Assembly: GCA_938003765.1 (NCBI GenBank)
Contig: CALKYE010000085.1
Coordinates: 1-6,451, forward strand
Direction of reading: 5' to 3'
Length of the DNA stretch: 6,451 nt
Source of the DNA: an uncultured Planctomycetia bacterium
GTDB lineage: Bacteria; Planctomycetota; UBA1135; GCA-002686595
Of this stretch, positions 1 through 5,949 are shown piece by piece; position 1 is the stretch's first letter, and each line of letters starts with the position of its first letter. Position numbers and translations under genes: made by a program. The notes beneath the pieces are model-generated. The model was not told the origin of the DNA and did not search any database. It worked only from the letters and a program-made list of their open reading frames with translations.

Positions 1-2449
1 AACCGTCGAGCAGGGCCGCGCGGAAGAGTAGCTGGAAGGTCTGTTGCGACCAGCCGCGGTAGTGCGGGCTGAAGCCGAACAGGTGCGCTGCGCCTTCGCC
101 GTGCGGCGCGCGCACCCAGGCGGCGCGGCCTTCGATGACTTCGGGCGAACGGATCCAGCCCGAGTACAGCACGCGCTCGGCGGCGTACTCGAGCAACACT
201 TGCGGCTGCAGGTTCTTCGCGAGTCCCTTGCGCTCCTCGACGCGCCACGCGGCATTGCCGCCGAACATCACCGCCAGCGAGTCGTCGAGCCCCGCGGTGA
301 ACAGCGACGGACTCGCCGCCGCTCGCAGCACGCTTCCGGGGCAGGAGAATTCGGCGGCGCCGTCCTTGGGCTTGTCCTTCGTCGCGTCCGCGAGCGGCGC
401 GTCGAACAACTCGATGGCCCAGCGCGCCGCGCCGCCGATCGCGATCAACGTGTCGCCCGCGCGCACGAACTCTTCGAGCGCGACGGCGCCTTCGGGCTCG
501 AGCCCGCGCACGTAGTCGCTGAACAACGTCCCCTCGTCGCGCCCGTCGTCGAGCGTCCCGGGGTTGATGTCGGGCAACACGATCACGTCGAAGCGTTCGC
601 CGAGCGCGCCCGCGCGCAGGTGTTCGTTGCGCAGCGTCTGGTACGGCAGCTTCCAGGTGTCGAACACCCAGCGCAGCCAGCCCTCGCTCATGCTTGAGGT
701 GTACGGCGCGTAGATGCCGATGCGCGGCATGCGGCGCAGCACCTTGCGGCCGTCGCCGGGGCGTTCGCCTTCGAGGAAGCTCGCCGTGTTGGAGTCCCAG
801 GTGAGCGATTTGCCGCCCGCGAGCGCGGCGATCGCGCTGGCCCAGCCGTCGCTGTCGCGCGCGCTGTGGCCCTCCTGCGACTTGGGTCCGCGCACGTTCG
901 CGACGGCGTCCGCGGCGTCGCGCACCTCGCGCACGTCGCCGCTCGGCCGCTCGACGCACTCGACGCGCCGCACGCCGAAGAGCAGCGGCAGCGTCCAGCC
1001 GGCGACGTCGTAGGGCGCCTCGAGTCCGGGATAGCGCTGGACCTCGAACAGGTCCTTCACGTGCCGGCCGTAGGGCTGGTCCGCGAAGATCACGATCGAA
1101 CCGGCCGCGTGCTCGACTCCATCCGCGGACACGGGTCCGGTGGCGACGTGCACGTCGACGCCGCCGAGCAGCAGCGTCTCCACCAGACGACGCGTCGCGC
1201 CGCGATCCTCGTTGTCGGCCGGGATCACCCAGCCGCGCGGCGCTTCGTCGCGTCCCTTCTGCACGGCGCGCTCCGCGGTGGCGAGCGCTTGCTCGAGCCA
1301 CGCGCGCGGCTCGGCGGACAAGCTGCGCACGAGCGAGCGCGCGAACGACAGCTCGTACTCGATGATGTCGCGCAGCCGCCACCAGCCACCCGGCCACGGC
1401 AGCGGGAAGTTGTTGGCGGGACCGTACTCGCCCTTGCCGCCCGGTTGGCGCAGCCGCGAACGCTCGAGGAACACGGGGCTGGCGAAGTTGACGCTCGCCG
1501 CTTCCGTGAGCAGGCCGATGATGTTGTGGCGCACGGGCACGTTGCGGTTGCCGCCGTTCCACCACTGGTCGAAGGTCACGCCGGTCGCGACGCCCGAGAG
1601 CCCTTCGCGCAGCATGTCGAGCTGCGCGCGCGTGCCGAGCGCGTTGATCGCCCCCATCAGCACCGGATCGACGTTCGGGTTGAGCGGATCGCGGAACGGC
1701 GGCGTGAAGAAGCGCTCGGCGCTCTGACCTTGCTGGTGCACGTCCCAGTACACGTGCGGGAACCACTCCTGATACAGCAGGTGCGTGACGTTGCGGGTCT
1801 CGGCCTGCGTCAGCGCGAACCAGTCGCGGTTGTTGTCGTGGCCGCAGTAGTGCTGGTAGAGCTCGTGCATGCCGGCCGCTTCGTAGGGCGTGCCGACGAT
1901 GCGCCGGTACCACTCGACCTGGCCGTCGAGCCCGTCGGGGTTCGTGCACGGCAGGATCAGCACCAGCATCTTCTCGCGCGCGCTCTTCCACGGCTCGCGC
2001 TCGCTCGTGGCGAGCTCGTACGCGAGTTCCATCCCGAACTGCGGCGCCGCGGTCTCGTTCGAGTGCATCGCGATCGAGATCATCAGCATCGGCACGCACT
2101 GCTCGAGCGCGCGTTGCTTCTCCTGCACCGAGAGTCCGCGCGGGTCGGCGATGCGCGCCGCCGCGGCCTTGATCTCGTCCAACCGCGCGAGGTTCGCCTC
2201 GGAGCCGATGATCGCGAGCGGATACTCGCGGCCGAGCGTGGTCTTGCCCGCGCTCACGACCTTCACTCGCGCGCTCTCCTTGTCGAGCTTCTCGTAGTAG
2301 CTCGAGACCTCCTTCCAGTCCGCCAGTTGGAAGTCCGCGCCCACGGGGCGGCCGAGGTGTTCGGCGGGCGTGGTGGGCTTCTGAGCGGGAGCAACGCCGG
2401 CCAACAGTGCGACGGTCAGCGCGAGAGACAGCCAGGAAGAGTTCGCCAT
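1..2449 (-). CDS. Secreted M14-family zinc metallopeptidase with C-terminal amidotransferase-like domain (3' end outside window)
   Basis: Reading the minus strand from the ATG at 2449-2447 gives 816 uninterrupted residues to the window edge. Residues 1-22 are a Sec signal peptide: a short start, a hydrophobic core (LALTVALLAGVA), then A-P-A before Q23. The M14 carboxypeptidase domain (about 40-380) shows zinc ligands H129 and E132 in HSNE and H238 in DVHQQG. It also has R208 in NNRDW, which matches the substrate-carboxylate-binding Arg, and E316 in LLTEAAS as the likely general base. CTNPDG (168-173) is another family landmark. From about 575 a second domain begins (RIGIYAPYTSSMSEGWLRW); it resembles the class I amidotransferase-like tail of large bacterial M14 proteins, but its nucleophile elbow appears to read IGGAAR (671-676) with no Cys. 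The expected role is removal of C-terminal residues from peptides outside the cytoplasm. Specificity cannot be read from the sequence. Family proteins of this type are roughly 850-900 residues, so little is missing. No Shine-Dalgarno precedes the ATG; the start rests on the signal peptide. The gene is divergent from the lipoprotein gene. Confidence 0.93.
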   Translation of the reverse strand, partial: MANSSWLSLALTVALLAGVAPAQKPTTPAEHLGRPVGADFQLADWKEVSSYYEKLDKESARVKVVSAGKTTLGREYPLAIIGSEANLARLDEIKAAAARIADPRGLSVQEKQRALEQCVPMLMISIAMHSNETAAPQFGMELAYELATSEREPWKSAREKMLVLILPCTNPDGLDGQVEWYRRIVGTPYEAAGMHELYQHYCGHDNNRDWFALTQAETRNVTHLLYQEWFPHVYWDVHQQGQSAERFFTPPFRDPLNPNVDPVLMGAINALGTRAQLDMLREGLSGVATGVTFDQWWNGGNRNVPVRHNIIGLLTEAASVNFASPVFLERSRLRQPGGKGEYGPANNFPLPWPGGWWRLRDIIEYELSFARSLVRSLSAEPRAWLEQALATAERAVQKGRDEAPRGWVIPADNEDRGATRRLVETLLLGGVDVHVATGPVSADGVEHAAGSIVIFADQPYGRHVKDLFEVQRYPGLEAPYDVAGWTLPLLFGVRRVECVERPSGDVREVRDAADAVANVRGPKSQEGHSARDSDGWASAIAALAGGKSLTWDSNTASFLEGERPGDGRKVLRRMPRIGIYAPYTSSMSEGWLRWVFDTWKLPYQTLRNEHLRAGALGERFDVIVLPDINPGTLDDGRDEGTLFSDYVRGLEPEGAVALEEFVRAGDTLIAIGGAARWAIELFDAPLADATKDKPKDGAAEFSCPGSVLRAAASPSLFTAGLDDSLAVMFGGNAAWRVEERKGLAKNLQPQVLLEYAAERVLYSGWIRSPEVIEGRAAWVRAPHGEGAAHLFGFSPHYRGWSQQTFQLLFRAALLDG

Positions 2450-2475
2450 GCGCCCAAGGTACTGACTGGACGTCT

Positions 2476-2505
2476 TGCGGCGCCGGGCTCGTGCGACGTA
2501 CTTTG
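2476..2505 (+). promoter_or_regulatory. Candidate sigma70-like promoter for the lipoprotein gene
   Basis: TTGCGG (2476-2481) resembles the -35 consensus TTGACA, and TACTTT (2500-2505) resembles the -10 consensus TATAAT. They are separated by 18 bases, and the TA-rich -10 stands out in very GC-rich DNA. Transcription would start near 2512, giving a leader of roughly 46 bases. This is a consensus match by eye only; the sigma factor preferences of the host are unknown. Confidence 0.4.
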
Positions 2506-2511
2506 CGCGAG

Positions 2512-2530
2512 CGCCGCGCGGTTGCGGCGC
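2512..2530 (+). other. Perfect GC stem-loop at the predicted 5' end of the lipoprotein mRNA
   Basis: GCGCCGC (2512-2518) and GCGGCGC (2524-2530) are exact reverse complements around a five-base loop (GCGTT). The stem falls where the transcript from the candidate promoter at 2476-2505 would begin. No T-tract follows, so it is not an intrinsic terminator. It could be a 5' mRNA-stabilising hairpin, but a 7-bp GC palindrome is also easily found by chance in such DNA. Confidence 0.4.
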
Positions 2531-2557
2531 GAGTTCCAACGCCCTTCCTCCACCGTG

Positions 2558-3079
2558 ATGCGACACGCGCTCGTCACCCTGTCCCTCGCCTCCGCGCTGC
2601 TGGCGGCCTGCGCCTCGACGCCGCGCGCGCCGTCGAGTGAGGCCACGGCCCAGTTCGAGCGCCTCAAGCAGCTCGCGGGCGACTGGGTCGCCGTGAACGG
2701 CACGGACATGGCCGCCGGCGGCGCGAGCGTGAGCTATCGCGTCTCGGGCGGCGGTTCGACAGTGATCGAGACCCTGTTCCCCGGCACGCCGAGCGAGATG
2801 GTGAGCGTGTACCACACCGCCGACGGTCAGCTCGTGATGACGCACTACTGCGCCGTCGGGAACCAGCCCTTCATGGTCGCGCGACCGCAGTCGCAGCCCG
2901 ATCGTCTCGCCTTCGAGTGCGTCGGCGGCAAGAACGTCGACTTCTCGCACGGGCTCTACATGCAGCGCGCGGAGTTCGAGTTCGTCGATGCAGCGCGCGT
3001 GAACGCCACGTGGAGCGCTGTGAAGGACGGCAAGCCCGACCACAGCGCGCGCTTCGAGTTCGTGCGCTCCTGGCAGTAG
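2558..3079 (+). CDS. Predicted lipoprotein of unrecognised function, possibly lipocalin-like
   Basis: The product has 173 residues. The N-terminus is a lipoprotein signal: MRH, a hydrophobic stretch, then the lipobox L15-A-A-C18, with lipid attachment expected at C18. The residues after it are A and S, not D; under the enterobacterial Lol rule this favours the outer membrane, if that rule holds here. After a Ser/Pro/Ala/Thr-rich linker (19-30), the folded part begins with FERLKQLAGDWV (33-44) and alternates short polar and hydrophobic strands to the end. This pattern, and the opening LAGDW, recall small beta-barrel lipocalin-like or DUF1579-like proteins that bind hydrophobic ligands, but I cannot name the family firmly. 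The mature part has two further cysteines, C98 in THYCAVGNQP and C121 in FECVGGKN, which could form a disulfide. The reading frame stays open far upstream, antisense to the M14 gene; the ATG at 2558 is chosen because the signal peptide starts there. A GTG lies directly before it (2555). No Shine-Dalgarno is visible. Confidence 0.85.
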   Translation: MRHALVTLSLASALLAACASTPRAPSSEATAQFERLKQLAGDWVAVNGTDMAAGGASVSYRVSGGGSTVIETLFPGTPSEMVSVYHTADGQLVMTHYCAVGNQPFMVARPQSQPDRLAFECVGGKNVDFSHGLYMQRAEFEFVDAARVNATWSAVKDGKPDHSARFEFVRSWQ

Positions 3080-3124
3080 CGCATTGCGCGTCGGCCGCGC
3101 GAGCCGCGACGACGGCGGCGAGCG

Positions 3125-3153
3125 TTGGATCCGCGCGCGGGGTGTGCGAGACT
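3125..3153 (+). promoter_or_regulatory. Weak candidate promoter for the M16 gene pair
   Basis: TTGGAT (3125-3130) and GAGACT (3148-3153), 17 bases apart, each match three of six consensus positions. Transcription would begin about five bases before the start codon at 3165, giving a nearly leaderless mRNA. That would fit the absence of a Shine-Dalgarno sequence there. The M16 genes might instead be read through from the lipoprotein gene: the 85-base gap at 3080-3164 shows no convincing terminator. Confidence 0.22.
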
Positions 3154-3164
3154 CCCGCGCAGCC

Positions 3165-4436
3165 ATGCAACCGCTGGAGTTCCAGGAACACGTGCTGAGC
3201 AACGGCCTGCGCGTGCTGCTCCACCCCGCGAGCGCCGCGCCGGTCGTTTCGCTGCACCTGTGCTACCACGTCGGCAGCGCGCAGGAGCTGCCGGGGAAGA
3301 CGGGCTTCGCGCACCTGTTCGAGCACCTGTTGTTCCAGGGCTCCGCGCACGTCTCGAGCGACGGCCACTTCCGGCACATCACGCAGGCCGGCGGCACGCT
3401 CAACGGCAACACCAGCTTCGACCGCACGCTGTACTACGAGACGCTGCCCTCCAATCAGCTCGAACTCGCGCTGTGGCTCGAGTCGGACCGCATGGGCTTC
3501 TTCCTCGAGGCGCTCGACCAGCGCAAGCTCGACAACCAGCGCGACGTGGTGCGCAACGAGAAGCGCCAGAACTACGAGCTGCGCCCGTACGCCAAGGCCC
3601 ATGAAGTGCTCGCGGCCGCGCTGTTCCCGCCCGAGCATCCCTACGCGCACCTGCCGATCGGATCGCACGAGGACCTCGAGTCGGCGACGCTCGCGGACGT
3701 CAGCCGCTTCTTCGAGCGCTGGTACCGGCCCGACAACGCCACGCTCGCGCTGGGCGGCGACTTCGAGCCGCGCGCGGCGCTGGCGGCGATCGAGCGCTGG
3801 TTCGGCGAGATCCCCGCCCGCGGCGGATTCGAGCGCCCCGCGCGCGCGCCGCACCGCTCGAGCGCGGAAGCGCGACGCGTCGTGCCCGACGACGTGAACC
3901 TGCCGCAAGTGACGCTGGCCTGGCCCACGCCCGAGCTCAATCACGCCGACGAGGCCGCGCTCGAACTCGCGGCGATGGTGCTCTCCGCCAGCCGTTCCTC
4001 GGTGCTCGATCGCGCGCTGACGCTCGACGAAGTGCTGGCGAAGAGCGTGACCTGCGGCGCCATGTCGAGCGAGCTCGCGGGCCGCTTCCAGATCACCGCC
4101 ACCGCCGCGAACGGTGTCGCGCCCGACCGACTCGAAGAGCGCATCCGCGAACTGGTCGAGACGACCGCGCGCGAAGGCGTCCCGGCCGGCGTGCTCGAAC
4201 GCATGAAGACGCGCGCCCGCGCCGACTTCGTGCGCCGCCTCGACAACGTCTCCAACCGCACCAGCGCGCTGGCGCTGTCCGATGTCATGCGCGGTCGCCC
4301 TCTGCGCTTCGTCGAAGCATTCGAGGCCCTCCAGGCCTGCGATGAAACGCGCGTGGTCGACGCGCTGCGGCGCCACTTGATCGAGCAGCCGCCCGCGGTC
4401 GTGTGGGTCGTCCCCAAGGGAGGCGCGAGCGCATGA
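3165..4436 (+). CDS. M16B family zinc protease, catalytic subunit
   Basis: The product has 423 residues, the usual size of a single M16B (insulinase/pitrilysin-like) chain made of two homologous halves. The N-terminal half starts with a family-typical strand (LSNGLRVLLH, 11-20). It carries the inverted zinc motif H50-L-F-E53-H54: H50 and H54 bind zinc, E53 is the catalytic base, and E132 in VVRNEKRQNYE is the third ligand, 77 residues after H54. Other family marks are NGNTSFDRTLYYETLP (80-95), LESDRM (105-110) and LALGGDFEP near 194-202. The C-terminal half (about 240-423) is degenerate at the Arg/Tyr substrate-binding site: the stretch DRALTLDEVLAKSV (282-295) has neither residue. There is no signal peptide or membrane segment, so it is probably cytoplasmic unless exported another way. 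The ATG at 3165 is chosen because the family homology begins a few residues later; the frame stays open back to at least 3084. No strong ribosome binding site precedes it. The gene is coupled to the next one by an ATGA overlap. Confidence 0.93.
   Translation: MQPLEFQEHVLSNGLRVLLHPASAAPVVSLHLCYHVGSAQELPGKTGFAHLFEHLLFQGSAHVSSDGHFRHITQAGGTLNGNTSFDRTLYYETLPSNQLELALWLESDRMGFFLEALDQRKLDNQRDVVRNEKRQNYELRPYAKAHEVLAAALFPPEHPYAHLPIGSHEDLESATLADVSRFFERWYRPDNATLALGGDFEPRAALAAIERWFGEIPARGGFERPARAPHRSSAEARRVVPDDVNLPQVTLAWPTPELNHADEAALELAAMVLSASRSSVLDRALTLDEVLAKSVTCGAMSSELAGRFQITATAANGVAPDRLEERIRELVETTAREGVPAGVLERMKTRARADFVRRLDNVSNRTSALALSDVMRGRPLRFVEAFEALQACDETRVVDALRRHLIEQPPAVVWVVPKGGASA
4416..4423 (+). 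promoter_or_regulatory. Strong Shine-Dalgarno inside the 3' end of the first M16 gene
   Basis: AAGGGAGG ends nine bases before the ATG at 4433. It is the only clear Shine-Dalgarno sequence ahead of a gene in this window. It fixes the start of the second M16 gene over upstream in-frame codons and supports translational coupling through the ATGA overlap (ATG 4433-4435, TGA 4434-4436). Confidence 0.75.
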
Positions 4437-5857
4437 GCGAGTCCGCCGAGTCCGCTGCGAAGCGCGTCGACCGCAGCGGACCGCCGCCGGCAGGCCCCGC
4501 GCCGCGCTGGCGCCTGCCGCGCATCGAACGCGAGCGCACTCCGAGCGGAATGCGCGTCGCCGCGACGCCGTGCGACGCGACGCCCGAGCTGCTGTTGGAG
4601 CTCACCTGGCCCGCGGGCCGCGGCCGCGAGCCGCTCGGACGCGAGGGACTGGCGAGCCTGAGCGCGGCGATGCTCGAGGAGGGCACTCGCAAGCTCTCCA
4701 CGCCGCAGCTCGTCGATGCGTTCGACGCGCTCGGGGCGAGCTTTTCGATTCAGTGCGACGACGACGACACGCTGGCGCACCTGCGCGTGCTCGAAGACCG
4801 CGCCGAGGCCGCGCTCGAGCTGGTGGCCGACGTGCTGCTGGAGCCGCGCTGGGGCGAGCGCGAGTTCGAGCGCGTCCGCGAGCAGCGCCGCGCCTCGCTG
4901 CGCACGCGCGCCGATGACCCCAAGCGCGTCGCGAGCGACGTGTGGTCGCGGCTGTACTGGGGCCGCTCCACGCCGCTCGGCAGCCCGGCGATCGGCGATG
5001 CCGCGAGCCTCGCCGCGACGAGCTTGAACGACGCGGCGACGTTCCACCGCAGCGCGCTGCGTCCACGCGCCATTCGAGCCCACGCCACGTGTCGCGGCGG
5101 ACTCGAGCAGGCGCTGCGCTGGCTCGCGCCGCTCGAGGCGCGCCTGTGCGAGATCGCCGACGACGCCGCCTTCGCTGCGAGCCGCGGCGAATGGAGCGCG
5201 CCCACTCCGCTCACGCGCGGCCGCACGCGCATCCACCTCGCCGACCGCCGCGGCGCGCCGCAGTCGGAGCTGCGCGTGGGCCACCCGTCGGTCGCCAGCT
5301 CACACCCCGCGTGGCTGCCGCTCAGCGCGCTCAACCAGGCGTTGGGCGGCGTGTTCACGAGTCGGCTCAACCTGAACCTGCGCGAGACCAAGGGCTTCAC
5401 CTACGGCATCCGCTCGAGCTTCGAGGGCGGGCGTCACGGCGGCCCGTTCGCCGTCGCGACCAGCGTGCACACCGCGAACACCGCCGAGGCGCTGCGCGAG
5501 ATCGAGCGCGAGCTCGAGGGCTTCCTCACCGGCCCCAGCGACGAGGAGCTGGCCTTCGTGCGCAGCGCGCTCGAGCAATCGCTGGCGCGCCAGTTCGAAA
5601 CTCCGCAGGCGCACCTGAGCTTCGTCAGCACGATCGAGCGCCTGGGCCTGGCGGACGACTACCCGCTGACCCGCCTCCGCTACCTGAACGAATCGACCGC
5701 TTCCGAGCGCCGCGCGCTGCTCGAGGAGCACCTGCGCCCGCGCGAGCTGATGATCGTGGTCGTGGGCGACCACGCCGCCACCGCGAAGGCGCTGGCCGAG
5801 CTCGGGCACGGCTCTCCGGTGCGCGTGGACAGCTCCGGCGACGAGTTGCCGCGCTGA
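4433..5857 (+). CDS. M16B family protein, non-catalytic substrate-binding subunit
   Basis: The product has 474 residues. Residues 1-25 form a Ser/Ala/Pro-rich polar tail without a signal peptide; the M16 fold starts near 30. In the position of the HxxEH motif the sequence reads G72-L-A-S75-L-S-A78-A79, so both zinc histidines and the catalytic glutamate are gone, while the surrounding pattern (GLAS..AMLEEGT) is kept. The C-terminal half retains the family's R317-E-T-K-G-F-T-Y324 motif. Its Arg and Tyr take part in substrate binding in two-subunit M16B proteases such as the Sphingomonas SPH2681/SPH2682 pair. LNQALGGVFTSRLN (300-313) and the closing IVVVGDH (441-447) are further family marks. 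It is therefore read as the partner of the upstream catalytic subunit, working as a heterodimer or multiple of one on peptides or small unfolded proteins. It shares the upstream gene's transcript, overlaps it by four bases and has a strong ribosome binding site. A stand-alone protease role is unlikely. Confidence 0.92.
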   Translation: MSESAESAAKRVDRSGPPPAGPAPRWRLPRIERERTPSGMRVAATPCDATPELLLELTWPAGRGREPLGREGLASLSAAMLEEGTRKLSTPQLVDAFDALGASFSIQCDDDDTLAHLRVLEDRAEAALELVADVLLEPRWGEREFERVREQRRASLRTRADDPKRVASDVWSRLYWGRSTPLGSPAIGDAASLAATSLNDAATFHRSALRPRAIRAHATCRGGLEQALRWLAPLEARLCEIADDAAFAASRGEWSAPTPLTRGRTRIHLADRRGAPQSELRVGHPSVASSHPAWLPLSALNQALGGVFTSRLNLNLRETKGFTYGIRSSFEGGRHGGPFAVATSVHTANTAEALREIERELEGFLTGPSDEELAFVRSALEQSLARQFETPQAHLSFVSTIERLGLADDYPLTRLRYLNESTASERRALLEEHLRPRELMIVVVGDHAATAKALAELGHGSPVRVDSSGDELPR

Positions 5858-5866
5858 GCGGCGCGG
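5849..5866 (+). other. Small GC hairpin across the stop codon of the second M16 gene
   Basis: CCGCGC (5849-5854) is complementary to GCGCGG (5861-5866) around a six-base loop containing the TGA stop. No T-tract follows, so it is not a standard intrinsic terminator. It may slow or punctuate the end of the M16 unit, but it could be chance in this base composition. Confidence 0.2.
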
Positions 5867-5910
5867 AGGGCCGGGAGCGGGGCCTGCGAGCGCGAGCTGC
5901 GGCGCTTTCG

Positions 5911-5916
5911 TATCCT
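5911..5916 (+). promoter_or_regulatory. Candidate -10 element upstream of sucA
   Basis: TATCCT (5911-5916) lies in a locally less GC-rich patch and would start transcription near 5923, about 27 bases before the sucA ATG. No acceptable -35 element is visible 16-18 bases upstream, and there is no extended -10 TG. The predicted leader is C-rich and has no Shine-Dalgarno. The 92-base gap (5858-5949) otherwise holds nothing recognisable. Confidence 0.25.
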
Positions 5917-5949
5917 CTTCCGCCCCAAATTCCGGCCCGCGCCCCCGCG

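Larger units (their letters stand above)
2450..2557. other. Divergent intergenic region between the M14 and lipoprotein genes
   Basis: These 108 bases separate two divergently transcribed genes, so promoters for both must lie here or inside the flanking genes. A good candidate faces right (see 2476-2505). Facing left, only a weak -10-like TAACCT (minus strand, 2462-2457) is visible. It sits so close to the M14 start codon that the transcript would be nearly leaderless, and no matching -35 was found. No operator-like palindrome apart from the stem-loop at 2512-2530 was seen. Confidence 0.7.

Noticed and set aside
44..1727. Further plus-strand open frames within the M14 gene
   Set aside because: They lie antisense to a clearly conserved protein, have composition typical of shadow frames and no recognisable motifs or ribosome binding sites.
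2543..2552. Pyrimidine run CCTTCCTCCA just before the lipoprotein start, resembling the 16S anti-Shine-Dalgarno
   Set aside because: It has the wrong polarity to bind the ribosome's anti-SD and is short enough to be chance; no role could be supported.
866..2557. Very long open plus-strand frame running antisense to the M14 gene and in frame into the lipoprotein gene
   Set aside because: The upstream part is rich in Arg, His, Ala and Val with no family features, while the opposite strand encodes a complete M14 active site. Stop codons are rare in this GC-rich DNA, so the open frame is a shadow. Automatic gene callers could wrongly extend the lipoprotein gene through it.
3080..3164. Possible terminator after the lipoprotein gene
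   Set aside because: The gap is GC-rich with many short imperfect palindromes but no clear stem followed by a T-tract, so none could be called.
4757..4769. Short GAC-repeat run giving four consecutive Asp in the second M16 protein
   Set aside because: It is only four codons long, falls in a surface-like position of the fold and does not amount to a repeat or a metal-binding motif on its own.
2871..5284. Two minus-strand open frames of about 450-500 codons opposite the M16 genes
   Set aside because: The plus strand has the M16 motifs in frame. The minus-strand products are Arg/Ala/Glu/Val-rich low-complexity translations without domains, as expected from antisense reading of GC-rich codons.
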